From assembly GCA_964451715.1 (NCBI GenBank), contig CAYVIZ010000001.1, positions 50,430-114,429 on the forward strand: 64,000 nucleotides of DNA, given 5' to 3'. Each line of letters starts with the position of its first letter. The stretch's first letter is position 1. This DNA is from Tiamatella sp964451715. GTDB taxonomy: Archaea; Thermoproteota; Thermoprotei_A; Sulfolobales; Acidilobaceae. The notes under the pieces were generated by a model, which made no database searches, was not told where the DNA came from, and saw only the letters and a list, made by a program, of their open reading frames with translations. Positions 50,077 to 58,821 of the stretch are shown piece by piece. The translations under genes and the position numbers were made by a program.

Positions 50077-50712
50077 ATGAGCGAGGAGAGCCAGCAGAAA
50101 CAGGCTGGAGACGAGTTCCTTGTACCTCTGGAGGTTTACAGGCAGGCTGGAGTGTTTCTGGGTACTCATATATGCACCAAGTACATGGAACAGTTCGTGT
50201 ACAAGATAAGGCCCGATGGGTTATACATACTCGATATAAGGAAGATAGACGAGCGTTTGAGGATAGCTTCAAAGTTTCTGTCTAACTATGATCCAGAGAA
50301 AATAGCTGTGGTTGCTGTCAGACAGTATGGCCAGAAGCCTGTTAAGATGATGTGTGAGAGAGTAGGCTGTAAACCCGTGATAGGTAGGGTGATTCCTGGC
50401 ATATTTACAAACCCCAAACTAGAATGGTATATGGAACCGGATGTTGTGCTCGTGACGGATCCCCGCGCGGAGTCTCAGGCGATAAAGGAGGCCTACAAGG
50501 TAGGCTTACCTATTGTAGCTCTCACAGACACGGACAACAGGGTAGATAATATAGACCTTATTATACCAGCTAACAACAAGGGACGGAAGAGTCTTGCTCT
50601 TCTGTATTGGATACTGACAAGGGAGATACTGAGAAACAGGGGGCTCCTAGCACCTGACCAAGATCTTGATGTTTCATGGGAAGACTATGTGGTTAGGCCT
50701 ATAAGGAAGTAA
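50077..50712 (+). CDS. rps2: 30S ribosomal protein S2
   Basis: A 211-residue small-subunit protein. HICTKYMEQFVYKIRPDGLYILDIRKIDERL, VTDPRAESQAIKEA and VALTDTDNRVDNIDLIIPANNKGRKSLAL are family segments. ATG start with GAAGAGGTG upstream. It lies directly before the second gap, so the operon may go on. Confidence 0.96.
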   Translation: MSEESQQKQAGDEFLVPLEVYRQAGVFLGTHICTKYMEQFVYKIRPDGLYILDIRKIDERLRIASKFLSNYDPEKIAVVAVRQYGQKPVKMMCERVGCKPVIGRVIPGIFTNPKLEWYMEPDVVLVTDPRAESQAIKEAYKVGLPIVALTDTDNRVDNIDLIIPANNKGRKSLALLYWILTREILRNRGLLAPDQDLDVSWEDYVVRPIRK

Positions 50713-50716
50713 AAAG

Positions 50717-50816
50717 NNNNNNNNNNNNNNNNNNNNNNNNNNNNNNNNNNNNNNNNNNNNNNNNNNNNNNNNNNNNNNNNNNNNNNNNNNNNNNNNNNNN
50801 NNNNNNNNNNNNNNNN
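50717..50816. other. Assembly gap of 100 N
   Basis: A second run of exactly 100 N. It takes the 5' end of the following gene, possibly more. Confidence 0.98.
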
Positions 50817-50818
50817 AT

Positions 50819-51511
50819 CTACAATTACAGGAGCCGAGTGAGGTACTGCTCAACAGGTTATTTCAAACCATGCGTACTATTACTAAGATTTACTACGAGA
50901 TAACCAATAAGCATGCGGAACATCCGCGTTTCGCTATTGAGGCAAAAACGGAGAGCACTTCGTATTTGCCTCTAGTGTCCCTATACGCATCCATAGCCTC
51001 CCTGTCGGCTTATCTAATCTTTAAAAGCACAGGATACCCGCTAGACCTCGACGAGCTGATGGAAATACTTCAGATTGCATGGAAGCTGGAAGGCGTGCCA
51101 GAAAACATTAGATCCCTCTATTCTTCTCTGGTACTTTCTTCATTCAAAAACAAAGCAATCCTATATAGGGATTCATCGGAGTATCTTGACTTGGCTGAAG
51201 TTAATTTAAAACTTGGAGATAAAGGCACGTTTATAGAGTTGTATCCAGATAATTTATCAGACAAGCTGGGACCTGAGACTGCATCTGCCTTAACCAAGCT
51301 TGAGGGAGTAGCTTTAATAGAAGCTGCAACGAGGCTAAACATGGCTCTTGCAGAACATGGCGAGACTGATGTATTTGCTATTCTCTATCCTTATATAAAA
51401 ATAGAGAATGCATTATACTATGTATTGTATAATATAGTGCCTCGCATGAGTAGATGCAAGTATGTTCAGTCAATAAACGGGGTAGTAGAGGAGATATGTA
51501 TTGCCAAGTAG
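50819..51511 (+). CDS. Unrecognised protein, 5' end in gap (GHMP-kinase-like pattern possible)
   Basis: The frame is open from the gap, so about 230 residues are the C-terminal part. The next gene is ipk, and in many archaea a mevalonate kinase lies here. The order VSLYASIASLSAYLIFKSTG ... DLDELMEILQIAWKLEGVPE resembles the helix after motif 2 of GHMP kinases, but the glycine-rich GLGSS motif and C-terminal GGGG motif are absent. It is either a degenerate relative or something else. It overlaps ipk by 11 bases. Confidence 0.4.
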   Translation, partial: LQLQEPSEVLLNRLFQTMRTITKIYYEITNKHAEHPRFAIEAKTESTSYLPLVSLYASIASLSAYLIFKSTGYPLDLDELMEILQIAWKLEGVPENIRSLYSSLVLSSFKNKAILYRDSSEYLDLAEVNLKLGDKGTFIELYPDNLSDKLGPETASALTKLEGVALIEAATRLNMALAEHGETDVFAILYPYIKIENALYYVLYNIVPRMSRCKYVQSINGVVEEICIAK

Positions 51512-52268
51512 GCCCTACCTAGTAAAGCTGGGAGGCAGTATTATAACACGTAAAGAGCTCGAGTATACAGTAGATAGGGAGTCACTGTGTTTAATAGGAA
51601 GGATTCTATCCCAAGCACAATACCTTCCATCAGTTATCATACATGGCGGAGGAAGTTTTGGCCATCCAATAGTACACCACCTAGTATCGATTAAAGGATC
51701 CTTATCACCTCGGGATCTACCTCTAATAACACATAAAATGGATGTACTAAACCGTGAGGTAATACGGTGTCTCCTAGAATACCAGCTCCCGGTAGTCAGT
51801 TTTCCTCCACATGCATTGTGTAATAGGGATTATAGAGGAGAGCTTCTCTACTGCAATATGGAGGTCGTTTGGAAGGCTGTGAACGAGGGCTTGATTCCCA
51901 TATTATATGGGGACGCTATACTCGGGTCTAGCAGTGGAGTATATATAGTCTCGGGGGACGAGTTGATGGTTTATATATCGCGTAAATATAGGATTCCGCT
52001 ACTTTATTTTCTGACGGATGTAGATGGCGTGTATGAGGACATGAGGTCTAAGAGAGTAGTAAAACGCATCTCAATAAGTGATGTATCGGTAATAGATATT
52101 AAAGGTTCAGAGAATATTGATGTGACTGGGGGGATGAGAGCAAAGCTGGATTTCATAAAGAAGCTGGCACCAGGGAGCAGGGTCTATATATTGAATGGCA
52201 GAAGAGAAGATCATTTAGAAGAGGCTTTCCTTAAAGATGGGAATCCCGGTACACTTATACTTGTATAG
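51501..52268 (+). CDS. ipk: Isopentenyl phosphate kinase
   Basis: A 255-residue amino-acid-kinase-fold enzyme that phosphorylates isopentenyl phosphate to IPP in the archaeal mevalonate pathway. LVKLGGSIITRKE, IHGGGSFGHP (His of the IPK family) and VTGGMRAKLDFIKKL are diagnostic. TTG start overlapping the previous gene. It precedes idi2 and the prenyl synthase, so this is an isoprenoid cluster. Confidence 0.93.
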   Translation: MPSRPYLVKLGGSIITRKELEYTVDRESLCLIGRILSQAQYLPSVIIHGGGSFGHPIVHHLVSIKGSLSPRDLPLITHKMDVLNREVIRCLLEYQLPVVSFPPHALCNRDYRGELLYCNMEVVWKAVNEGLIPILYGDAILGSSSGVYIVSGDELMVYISRKYRIPLLYFLTDVDGVYEDMRSKRVVKRISISDVSVIDIKGSENIDVTGGMRAKLDFIKKLAPGSRVYILNGRREDHLEEAFLKDGNPGTLILV

Positions 52269-52316
52269 ATGATTTCTGTTTATAATTAGACGAAGCGGTT
52301 TGGAGGTTATGAGTGG

Positions 52317-53471
52317 ATGGAGAAAAATACCAATGGTATAATAACCAAAAACCGGAAGCTCGATCACATAAAAATATCTGTGGAACAGATGGTTGAATCG
52401 TCCCAGAACACTCTATTGAACGGTGTCTTCGTAGAACATATATCGCTTCCAGAGGTAGATCTAAGCGATATAGACACAAGCTTAGTGTTCCTTGGCAAGA
52501 AAATAAACGCGCCACTCATTATAACGGGAATGACTGGGGGTCATCCGGACACTTATGAAATAAATCGTGATTTGGCTATAGTTGCGTCAAAACATGGTAT
52601 AGCATTGGGTGTAGGAAGTCAGAGAGCAGCCATAGAGGATCCCTCTCTCTCATACACATTCAAGGTAGCTAGGGAATATGCACCCGATATACCCTTAATA
52701 GCCAACCTAGGTGCTCCACAACTGGTTAAAGGCTACGGGATCAAGGAAGTCCTGGAAGCTGTGCAAATGATAGAAGCCGATGGAATAGCCATACACCTGA
52801 ACCCTCTCCAAGAATCATTCCAGCCTGAAGGAGATACTGACTATAAGGGGGTTATAGAGAAGATAGTGGAAATAAATGATCAATCACCTGTCCCCGTAAT
52901 TGTGAAGGAGACGGGTACAGGCCTATCATCCAATGTGGTGTACCAGCTTTATAGGCTGGGTATAAGGTATTTTGATGTCTCAGGATTGGGGGGAACCAAC
53001 TGGGGTAAGGTGGAGGCGCTCAGAGCTGTTAACAGAGGGATAAAGGGATTAGGAGAAAAGCTGGACGGCTATGGGGACGAGTGGGGTAATCCAACTGCAT
53101 ACTCTGTAATAGCTTCTAGGCTCTCCGCCCCGCTCTCAACCATAATAGCCAGCGGAGGGATTAGGACGGGGCTAGATATCGTCAGGTCTATAGTGCTTGG
53201 AGCGGATTTAGGCGGTTTCGCTCTTCCCGCGTTAAGGGTGTTGATGAAAAGAGGTGTTGACGGGTTGTCGCATTTTATAGATTCTATCATTTATCAGATA
53301 CGTGTAGGAATGTATTTGACGGGATCAAGTGACCTCAGCTCTCTGCGGTGTAAAGGCTTTACTATAACTTCACCAATGCTTAGGAGTTTGACTGGAGACA
53401 TCGCTGCATTTGATTATTATAGGGTTAAATGTACAAACGTTTTAAGGGTGCCTAGAGGTTGGACGCTCTGA
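52317..53471 (+). CDS. fni: Type II isopentenyl-diphosphate isomerase
   Basis: A 384-residue FMN- and NADPH-dependent enzyme that interconverts IPP and DMAPP. ITGMTGGHP, VGSQRAAIEDP, HLNPLQESFQPEGD (catalytic Gln and neighbours) and FDVSGLGGTNWGKVE are diagnostic. ATG start with GGAGGTTA upstream. Its 3' end overlaps the next gene by 13 bases. Confidence 0.95.
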   Translation: MEKNTNGIITKNRKLDHIKISVEQMVESSQNTLLNGVFVEHISLPEVDLSDIDTSLVFLGKKINAPLIITGMTGGHPDTYEINRDLAIVASKHGIALGVGSQRAAIEDPSLSYTFKVAREYAPDIPLIANLGAPQLVKGYGIKEVLEAVQMIEADGIAIHLNPLQESFQPEGDTDYKGVIEKIVEINDQSPVPVIVKETGTGLSSNVVYQLYRLGIRYFDVSGLGGTNWGKVEALRAVNRGIKGLGEKLDGYGDEWGNPTAYSVIASRLSAPLSTIIASGGIRTGLDIVRSIVLGADLGGFALPALRVLMKRGVDGLSHFIDSIIYQIRVGMYLTGSSDLSSLRCKGFTITSPMLRSLTGDIAAFDYYRVKCTNVLRVPRGWTL

Positions 53472-54457
53472 GAGGCTATCTTGAAAGATACGTTCCCATG
53501 ATTAATAAGAGGCTAGACGAGGTTTCTAGGGGCTGGCCTCAAAGCCTCTATGAGGCGGCGCGTCATCTACTTTTAGCTGGAGGAAAACGTGTACGGCCTG
53601 CTTTATCGTTACTGTATGCCAGAATGCTTGGAGGAGAACCTGCTGAGGCTAAAGCTCTCGATTTCGCTGTAGCTGTAGAACTTATCCATAATTTTACACT
53701 CATACATGATGATATAATGGATAAGGACGAATATAGGCGGGGAGTTCCTACAGTCCACAAGAAATACGGGGAAAACATGGCTATACTGGCAGGCGACTTA
53801 CTGTTTGCCCTGGCTTTCGAAGCGGCTGCTAGAAACACATATGTAGCTGCTGCTAATAAAGCCAAGGCCTTGGAATTGTTAGCTTCTGCCACCCGTATAG
53901 TTGCCGAGGGACAGGCACTGGATATAGGCTTCGAGAATAGATGGAATGTATCCCTCGACGACTATTTAGAGATGGTTTATAGGAAGACTGGTGCCTTAAT
54001 AGAAGCATCTACAGGTATAGGAGCTTTATCTGTAACACTCAACGAAGACATTGTCTCTAGAGCCCGTATCTACGGCAGGAACATAGGTATAGCATTCCAG
54101 ATAAGGGACGATATAATAGGAACATTCGGAGACCCAGCTGTAACGGGTAAACCCGTCTATAACGATCTTGCACGGGCCAAAAAGACGGTCTTAGTAATAT
54201 ACGCTATAAGTAATCTTCCCCCTTCTAAGGCGGAAAAACTAGTATCAATACTCAATATGAAACCAAGCGACAAGGATTTACTCGAAGAAGCAGCTAGCTT
54301 GATAAAGGATTCAGGGGCACTTGAGTATGCCTCTAGTTTAGCGTGGAAATATGTAGATGAGGCTATAAAAAGCGTCGAAGAGACTGTTGCCATTGATGAA
54401 GATGCCAAGAAAGCCTTAATCGAGTTTGCCCGATATATTGTTGAGAGGGAAAAGTAA
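53459..54457 (+). CDS. Short-chain polyprenyl diphosphate synthase (probably geranylgeranyl-PP)
   Basis: A 332-residue trans-prenyltransferase. The first aspartate motif is DDIMD, with Phe five residues before it, a chain-length signature of archaeal GGPP synthases. The second is DDIIGTFGD. It makes the C20 chain of archaeal lipids. ATG or GTG start near 53459, overlapping the idi2 end. Same cluster as ipk and fni. Confidence 0.93.
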   Translation: MDALRGYLERYVPMINKRLDEVSRGWPQSLYEAARHLLLAGGKRVRPALSLLYARMLGGEPAEAKALDFAVAVELIHNFTLIHDDIMDKDEYRRGVPTVHKKYGENMAILAGDLLFALAFEAAARNTYVAAANKAKALELLASATRIVAEGQALDIGFENRWNVSLDDYLEMVYRKTGALIEASTGIGALSVTLNEDIVSRARIYGRNIGIAFQIRDDIIGTFGDPAVTGKPVYNDLARAKKTVLVIYAISNLPPSKAEKLVSILNMKPSDKDLLEEAASLIKDSGALEYASSLAWKYVDEAIKSVEETVAIDEDAKKALIEFARYIVEREK

Positions 54458-54458
54458 G

Positions 54459-54935
54459 GTGGGAGACTACGATTTCCCCCGCATCTTCGTCGAGGGTTAC
54501 GATGAAGGCCCTTTTTGCTGTGTCAGCAGTTCATGTTATAGTATCACAGAGACCCGATCAGACGGGTGCTATGGAGTAGCCATATACGAGTCAGTATTCA
54601 AGAAGGTTATAGATTCAGTTAAAGGCATCGTGGCCCGCTCCTATTGCATAGAAGTGCCTTGGAGAAGAGAGGCTTTGATGGTTAAACAGGGTACCCATGT
54701 AGTTTTAATAGAGGTGACCGCTTCACAGGTAGTCTTAACAGTAAGGGAAGGTGACACGGTGGAGAAGGGGATGATTATTGCTCATACCGTAACAGGTAAA
54801 GGGGAATCTAGAAGCCTGCGGGCCCCTTCTCCAGGAATACTAGTTTATGTTGGGGTCACAAGTTTTTCAAACCCCGAGTCGTACGTTCTAGTCTTAGCGG
54901 GTGAAGAAGATGTCGTCACACTTAGGAGATGTTGA
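54459..54935 (+). CDS. DUF2118 family protein with biotinyl/lipoyl-like domain
   Basis: A 158-residue archaeal protein of unknown function. The second half has the biotinyl-lipoyl fold pattern: VREGDTVEKGMIIAHTVTGKGESRSLRAPSPGILVYVG. The attachment Lys lies in the TGKGES loop rather than in an MKM motif, so carrier function is unproven. GTG 54459 is two bases after the previous stop. Next to gltX, as elsewhere in archaea. Confidence 0.7.
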   Translation: MGDYDFPRIFVEGYDEGPFCCVSSSCYSITETRSDGCYGVAIYESVFKKVIDSVKGIVARSYCIEVPWRREALMVKQGTHVVLIEVTASQVVLTVREGDTVEKGMIIAHTVTGKGESRSLRAPSPGILVYVGVTSFSNPESYVLVLAGEEDVVTLRRC

Positions 54936-56622
54936 AAAACTAGTATGGGCTTACGCTTTGAAAAACGCGTTGGACTACAATGGAAAGGCCATGGCGAAAA
55001 GTGTTATAGCCAAGATATTCAAGGAGAAACCTGAGCTTAGATCGAGTGCAAGGCAAATAGTCAGTATAGTCAACCATGTTGTCGAAGAGGTGAATAAACT
55101 ACCTGTTGAGGAGCAGGAAAAACTATTTGAGAAGTATAGGGACTTGGTATCCGAGCCCGTTAAGAAGGAGAAGGAGCTTCTACCCCCTCTGCCTAATGCG
55201 GAAGAAGGGAAAGTCGTAACAAGGTTCGCCCCAAATCCTGACTTCGTTATACATCTGGGAAACGCGCGTCCTGCCATATTAAGCCACGACTACGCTAGAA
55301 AGTACAAGGGCAGATTCATACTAAGGTTTGAGGATACTGATCCTAGGACCAAGACCCCTATAAAGGAGGTCTACGACCTGATAAAGGAAGACTTGGCATG
55401 GCTGGGGATCAAATGGGATGCAGAATACATACAGTCGCTTCGTATGGAGACGTACTACGATATAGCAAGACAGCTTATTAGCAGGGGAGGCGCCTATGTC
55501 GACACGTGTCCCGCTGAAGAATCGAGAAAACTTATATCAGAGGGTAGAGGTTGCCCAACTAGGGATAACCCTGTTGAATGGCATCTTGAAAACTTCGAAA
55601 AGATGATAGAGGGCTACTATGATGAGGGAGAAGCAGTCCTACGCGTCAAGACGGATTTGGGTCATCCGGATAGAAGTGTGCGTGATTGGGTAGCCTTCAG
55701 AATAATAGATACAGAAAAATATCCCCACCCTATAGTGGGTAGCAAGTACGTGGCATGGCCTACTTATAACTACGCGGTTTCAGTCGATGACCACTTGATG
55801 GGTGTCACACATATACTCCGAGGCAAAGAGCATATGCAAAACTCTCTAAAACAAAGATTCCTCTTCAACCACATGGGATGGGAGTATCCAGTAACCATTC
55901 ATTTCGGCAGGGTACACTTTGAAGGCTTTATAATGAGCAAGTCAATGATCCGAGAACTGATAAGCAGAGAACCGGAGAAGTACTGGGGGTTCGATGACCC
56001 CAGATTCGGCACTATCCGTGGCCTAAGGAGGAGGGGAATACTTCCTGAAGCTATAAGAGAGCTTATACTCCAGGTCGGAATTAAAGGAACAGATGCTCGT
56101 ATAACCTATACCAACTTAGCCGCTATAAACCGTAAACTGCTGGACGAGAAGGCGCATAGAATAATGTATGTTGAAGACTATGCTAAAATGAGAGTGAGGA
56201 CTACGGTCATTCTCCGGGCTAGAACACCCGTTCATCCCTCAATAGACATGTATAGGGAATACGTTATACACCCGGACTCCTATATCTGCGTCAATAAAAA
56301 AGATGCTGAGAAGCCTGAGATACGGCTTATAGGCCTCGGTAACTTCAGAGTAACTAGCGGCATCCTCGAGTATAATGGTGACGATATAAAATATGCACGG
56401 GAGAGGAGCCTGCCTCTAGCTCAGTGGGTTCCTTGTGACGGTGCAGTGGAGACAGAAGTATATAGGCCGGTGGGATTGGAATTCGATGTAAAAACTGGTT
56501 ATGCGGAACCCGCTTTAGCCAGCTATAAAGCTGGTGATAAACTGCAATTCATCCGGTACGGCTTCGTTAGAATAGACTCTGTTCATAACGGTATAGTCAG
56601 GGTGATTTATACTCATGACTAA
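54910..56622 (+). CDS. gltX: Glutamyl-tRNA synthetase
   Basis: A 570-residue class Ib synthetase. APNPDFVIHLGNARPAIL is the HIGH-type motif and IMSKSMIR the KMSKS motif. The N-terminal helical region is long, and the anticodon-binding part is the archaeal/eukaryal beta-barrel. Archaea often use it to charge both tRNA-Glu and, indirectly, tRNA-Gln. ATG 54910 is chosen; GTG 54901 adds 3 residues. It overlaps the DUF2118 gene by 26 bases. Confidence 0.95.
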   Translation: MSSHLGDVEKLVWAYALKNALDYNGKAMAKSVIAKIFKEKPELRSSARQIVSIVNHVVEEVNKLPVEEQEKLFEKYRDLVSEPVKKEKELLPPLPNAEEGKVVTRFAPNPDFVIHLGNARPAILSHDYARKYKGRFILRFEDTDPRTKTPIKEVYDLIKEDLAWLGIKWDAEYIQSLRMETYYDIARQLISRGGAYVDTCPAEESRKLISEGRGCPTRDNPVEWHLENFEKMIEGYYDEGEAVLRVKTDLGHPDRSVRDWVAFRIIDTEKYPHPIVGSKYVAWPTYNYAVSVDDHLMGVTHILRGKEHMQNSLKQRFLFNHMGWEYPVTIHFGRVHFEGFIMSKSMIRELISREPEKYWGFDDPRFGTIRGLRRRGILPEAIRELILQVGIKGTDARITYTNLAAINRKLLDEKAHRIMYVEDYAKMRVRTTVILRARTPVHPSIDMYREYVIHPDSYICVNKKDAEKPEIRLIGLGNFRVTSGILEYNGDDIKYARERSLPLAQWVPCDGAVETEVYRPVGLEFDVKTGYAEPALASYKAGDKLQFIRYGFVRIDSVHNGIVRVIYTHD

Positions 56623-57055
56623 AAACAGATTATTGGAACGGGGTTTAAGATATTTTGTTATGCTGATAGAATTGATAATTACTATTATGATAGGTATCAC
56701 GCTGGTTATAGCTGCATACAAGGCTCTGTACTATATCAATGAGTTTACTCGCTCAAGTGGATTTGATAAACATCTATATCTTGAAATCCTGGACATCATA
56801 CTTCTCTCAGTACTAGCGGTTGATCTTATGAGAACACTGGTTATAGCTATAATAAAGAGGACGTTGCCTATATCCATAGTGGTAGAGGTTTCTATATTAG
56901 CTGTTCTCAGGGAAATAATAGCGATAGAAATCAGGAACCCTGATACTGAGAGAATCCTTGTATACGGTGTTTTGATAGTTATACTGGTATCTTCATGGCT
57001 TGCGATACAATGGTTCCGCTACAAGGTGGAAGGCAGACCTGTTAACATGGATTGA
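56615..57055 (+). CDS. PsiE-like membrane protein
   Basis: A 146-residue protein with four predicted transmembrane helices (about 12-37, 50-72, 85-100, 112-135). The third has SILAVLREIIAIE, as in the PsiE family (phosphate-starvation-inducible, function unknown). It overlaps the gltX end by 8 bases. It ends the cluster. Confidence 0.65.
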   Translation: MTKNRLLERGLRYFVMLIELIITIMIGITLVIAAYKALYYINEFTRSSGFDKHLYLEILDIILLSVLAVDLMRTLVIAIIKRTLPISIVVEVSILAVLREIIAIEIRNPDTERILVYGVLIVILVSSWLAIQWFRYKVEGRPVNMD

Positions 57056-57070
57056 GGAATACTATGTAAA

Positions 57071-57157
57071 TGGCGCCGGGGGCGGGATTTGAACCCGCGC
57101 GGGCGTGCGCCCACTGGCTCTCCAGGCCAGCCCCTTGGGCCGCTCGGGCACCCCGGC
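57071..57157 (-). tRNA. tRNA-Ser, anticodon GGA
   Basis: Class II tRNA with a long variable arm, 87 bases with CCA encoded. Acceptor stem GCCGGGG/CCCCGGC; anticodon stem CTGGC/GCCAG; loop CTGGAGA. The anticodon is therefore GGA (Ser). T-arm GCGGGTTCAAATCCCGC. No intron interrupts the anticodon loop. It is downstream of cbf5, on the same strand. Confidence 0.95.
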
Positions 57158-57217
57158 TCTACACTCAGAGCCAACGGCAGTTTCTAAGAATATATTCATC
57201 CGGGGATTATAAAGGAT

Positions 57218-58284
57218 TCATGCACTCTGATCTCTGCTTCTCCTCCACACACTAGGATATACTCCCGGCTTCATTATGACTCTCCTCGTCTTTACAACAA
57301 GGCCCTTCTCCATACTAGCGAGCTGGGCTGAATCCACTAGAGCAGTCCCTAGACTTACAAGTTCTCCTTTCTGTGAAAGAACCGCCACGGTGTCATTCTT
57401 ATTGAAAGGTTGATACGCAACAACACCTGGAACAGCTAGATCCGCTCCATGAGCTATACTATCAACAGCCGAGTCCCGTATAACTATTTTAGGTATATGA
57501 CAGGTAGCGAACTCTACTGGGAGTATTATTTCCCTAATCATGTCAGGCTTGCCTTCAACCCTATATCTATACAGGGCCTCCGAGACGTCCTGCAGCCTGT
57601 ACATCTTCTTGTCCTCATGGAAGGGTCCCGTCCGTATTCTCCTCAGCTCGCGCATGTGGGCTCCTACACCTAGAAGAAGCCCTGCATCATGACAGATTTT
57701 CCTCATATAAGTCCCTGCCTCAGAGTCTATTACAAGCAACGCATACCTGCCTGTGTACTCGAGGAGCTCTATTTTGTTAACCCGTTTAATTCTAACAGCT
57801 CTCTTTACAGAGCTTCTCAGAGGAGGTCTCTGATAAATACGTCCCTCAAGCATTTTCAAAGCCTGACGCAGGTCTTCTTCCCTTACAGGGTGGTGGAGCT
57901 GCATTACACATACATATGTCTTGGAAGAGTGTATTATGTTTCCTATCACCTTAGTGGCGCCAGCCAGGGCTACTGGTAGTACGCCGGTCACTTTGGGGTT
58001 TCCCCGGGGAACCCTCTACAGGGTTACCCCTCCAGGGTACCCCCGTGACCGGCCTTCTTTAACCCGAACATTCTCTTTATCCACGCAACCACTTCATGAC
58101 TGGTAGGTCCAGGAGGCTTGTCTAGGTTGATGACACCATTCTCAATGGCTTCATCCAAGCTCCTCTCGCTTGGTATTTTACCATAACTATAGTCCGTAGG
58201 TTCTTCACGTAGGAATACCCATTCCCTGGCATCACCGCAGAAATCTCTTATCTCGTTAAGGAACTCCCACCCCTTGTCCTTCAT
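57218..58284 (-). CDS. cbf5: H/ACA pseudouridine synthase Cbf5, interrupted by an intron
   Basis: Two exons, 58284-58032 and 57999-57218, give 344 residues. The first exon ends at AGHGGTL; the second resumes at PKVTGVLPVAL. Removal of 32 bases (58000-58031) joins them in frame and restores GGTLDP with the catalytic Asp85, whose codon is split. Exon 1 has INLDKPPGPTSHEV. Exon 2 has YMRKICHDAGLLLGVGAHMRELRRIRTG and a C-terminal PUA domain. It guides rRNA and some tRNA modification with L7Ae, Nop10 and Gar1. Confidence 0.95.
58000..58031 (-). other. Archaeal protein-gene intron in cbf5 with bulge-helix-bulge-like fold
   Basis: The intron begins A-GGGGTAACCC and ends in GGGGAA on the minus strand. 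It folds as GGGG/CCCC plus AACCC/GGGTT with a TGTAGA loop. Exon-side CCCT pairs with intron GGGG, and GGA and AAA form 3-base bulges on opposite strands, each cut after its second base by tRNA-splicing endonuclease. The two-nucleotide shift of the cut gives the same product. The outer helix is weak, so this is a relaxed version of the motif. Confidence 0.85.
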
Positions 58285-58383
58285 TCATCTGCACCAGTCA
58301 GGTTTTTGTCTCATGTACAGGTTTTTAATTATGACACCGCCTTCTCGGGAACATGTCTTGCTCACGCCTATATGTAATGTTAT

Positions 58384-58408
58384 AAACTATAATATCGGGC
58401 TATAGTTT
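58384..58408. repeat. Inverted repeat overlapping the cbf5 promoter
   Basis: AAACTATA (58384-58391) and TATAGTTT (58401-58408) form a perfect 8-bp inverted repeat with a 9-base spacer. It covers the likely TATA of cbf5 on the minus strand (TTATAGTTTATAAC). It could be an operator or a chance AT-rich palindrome. Confidence 0.45.
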
Positions 58409-58432
58409 GCCGTGCTATGATTTTATAGGCAA

Positions 58433-58463
58433 GGTTTCCAGAGTGAGGAATAAACTGGAAACC
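58433..58463. repeat. Perfect 9-bp inverted repeat after rpl14e
   Basis: GGTTTCCAG (58433-58441) and CTGGAAACC (58455-58463) form a 9-bp stem with a 13-base loop, 32 bases after the rpl14e stop. It may be the end of rpl14e mRNA or a processing structure. No clear T run follows on the minus strand. The rest of the 211-base gap contains no gene. Confidence 0.45.
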
Positions 58464-58495
58464 CGGGTGTTATCCATAAAGGGGTTAAAGATATT

Positions 58496-58789
58496 TTAGA
58501 CTGGTTTAACCGTTATTTTAACCGGTTCTCTCATATAGTCAGTGAGTCCTGCCTGATTTATGGCCTCCGCAACTTTAGCGTCGCCTGCTCCTTTTTCTAT
58601 GTCTATTTTCTTGTCAGTCGGCTCTATATGGTCTATGTTAGCTTTTCTCCTCCTAACGCCAGTTATATTCTTGGGACCCGTTATCAGTACGTAGTTCTCG
58701 TCTATTATGTCAACGATAACGCATTTTCTACCAGCTTCACGTCCCCGAGTCTTGACACAGATTCTCCCGATTTCTATTGCAGGCACCAT
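58496..58789 (-). CDS. rpl14e: 50S ribosomal protein L14e
   Basis: A 97-residue KOW-domain large-subunit protein. AIEIGRICVKTRGREAGRKCVIVDIIDE is the KOW motif region, and LITGPKNITGVRRRKANI follows. Usual archaeal neighbour of cmk and cbf5. Confidence 0.95.
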   Translation of the reverse strand: MVPAIEIGRICVKTRGREAGRKCVIVDIIDENYVLITGPKNITGVRRRKANIDHIEPTDKKIDIEKGAGDAKVAEAINQAGLTDYMREPVKITVKPV

Positions 58790-58821
58790 TCTTCACCCTG
58801 TCCAATACACGCGTTAATGGG

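Noticed and set aside
57071..57157. Intron in tRNA-Ser
   Set aside because: The anticodon loop has seven bases (CTGGAGA) and a normal stem. Extra length is the class II variable arm.
57218..58284. cbf5 as a pseudogene with a frameshift or nonsense mutation
   Set aside because: The interruption has the size, fold and place of an archaeal intron, and excision restores the exact family sequence GGTLDPKVTG.
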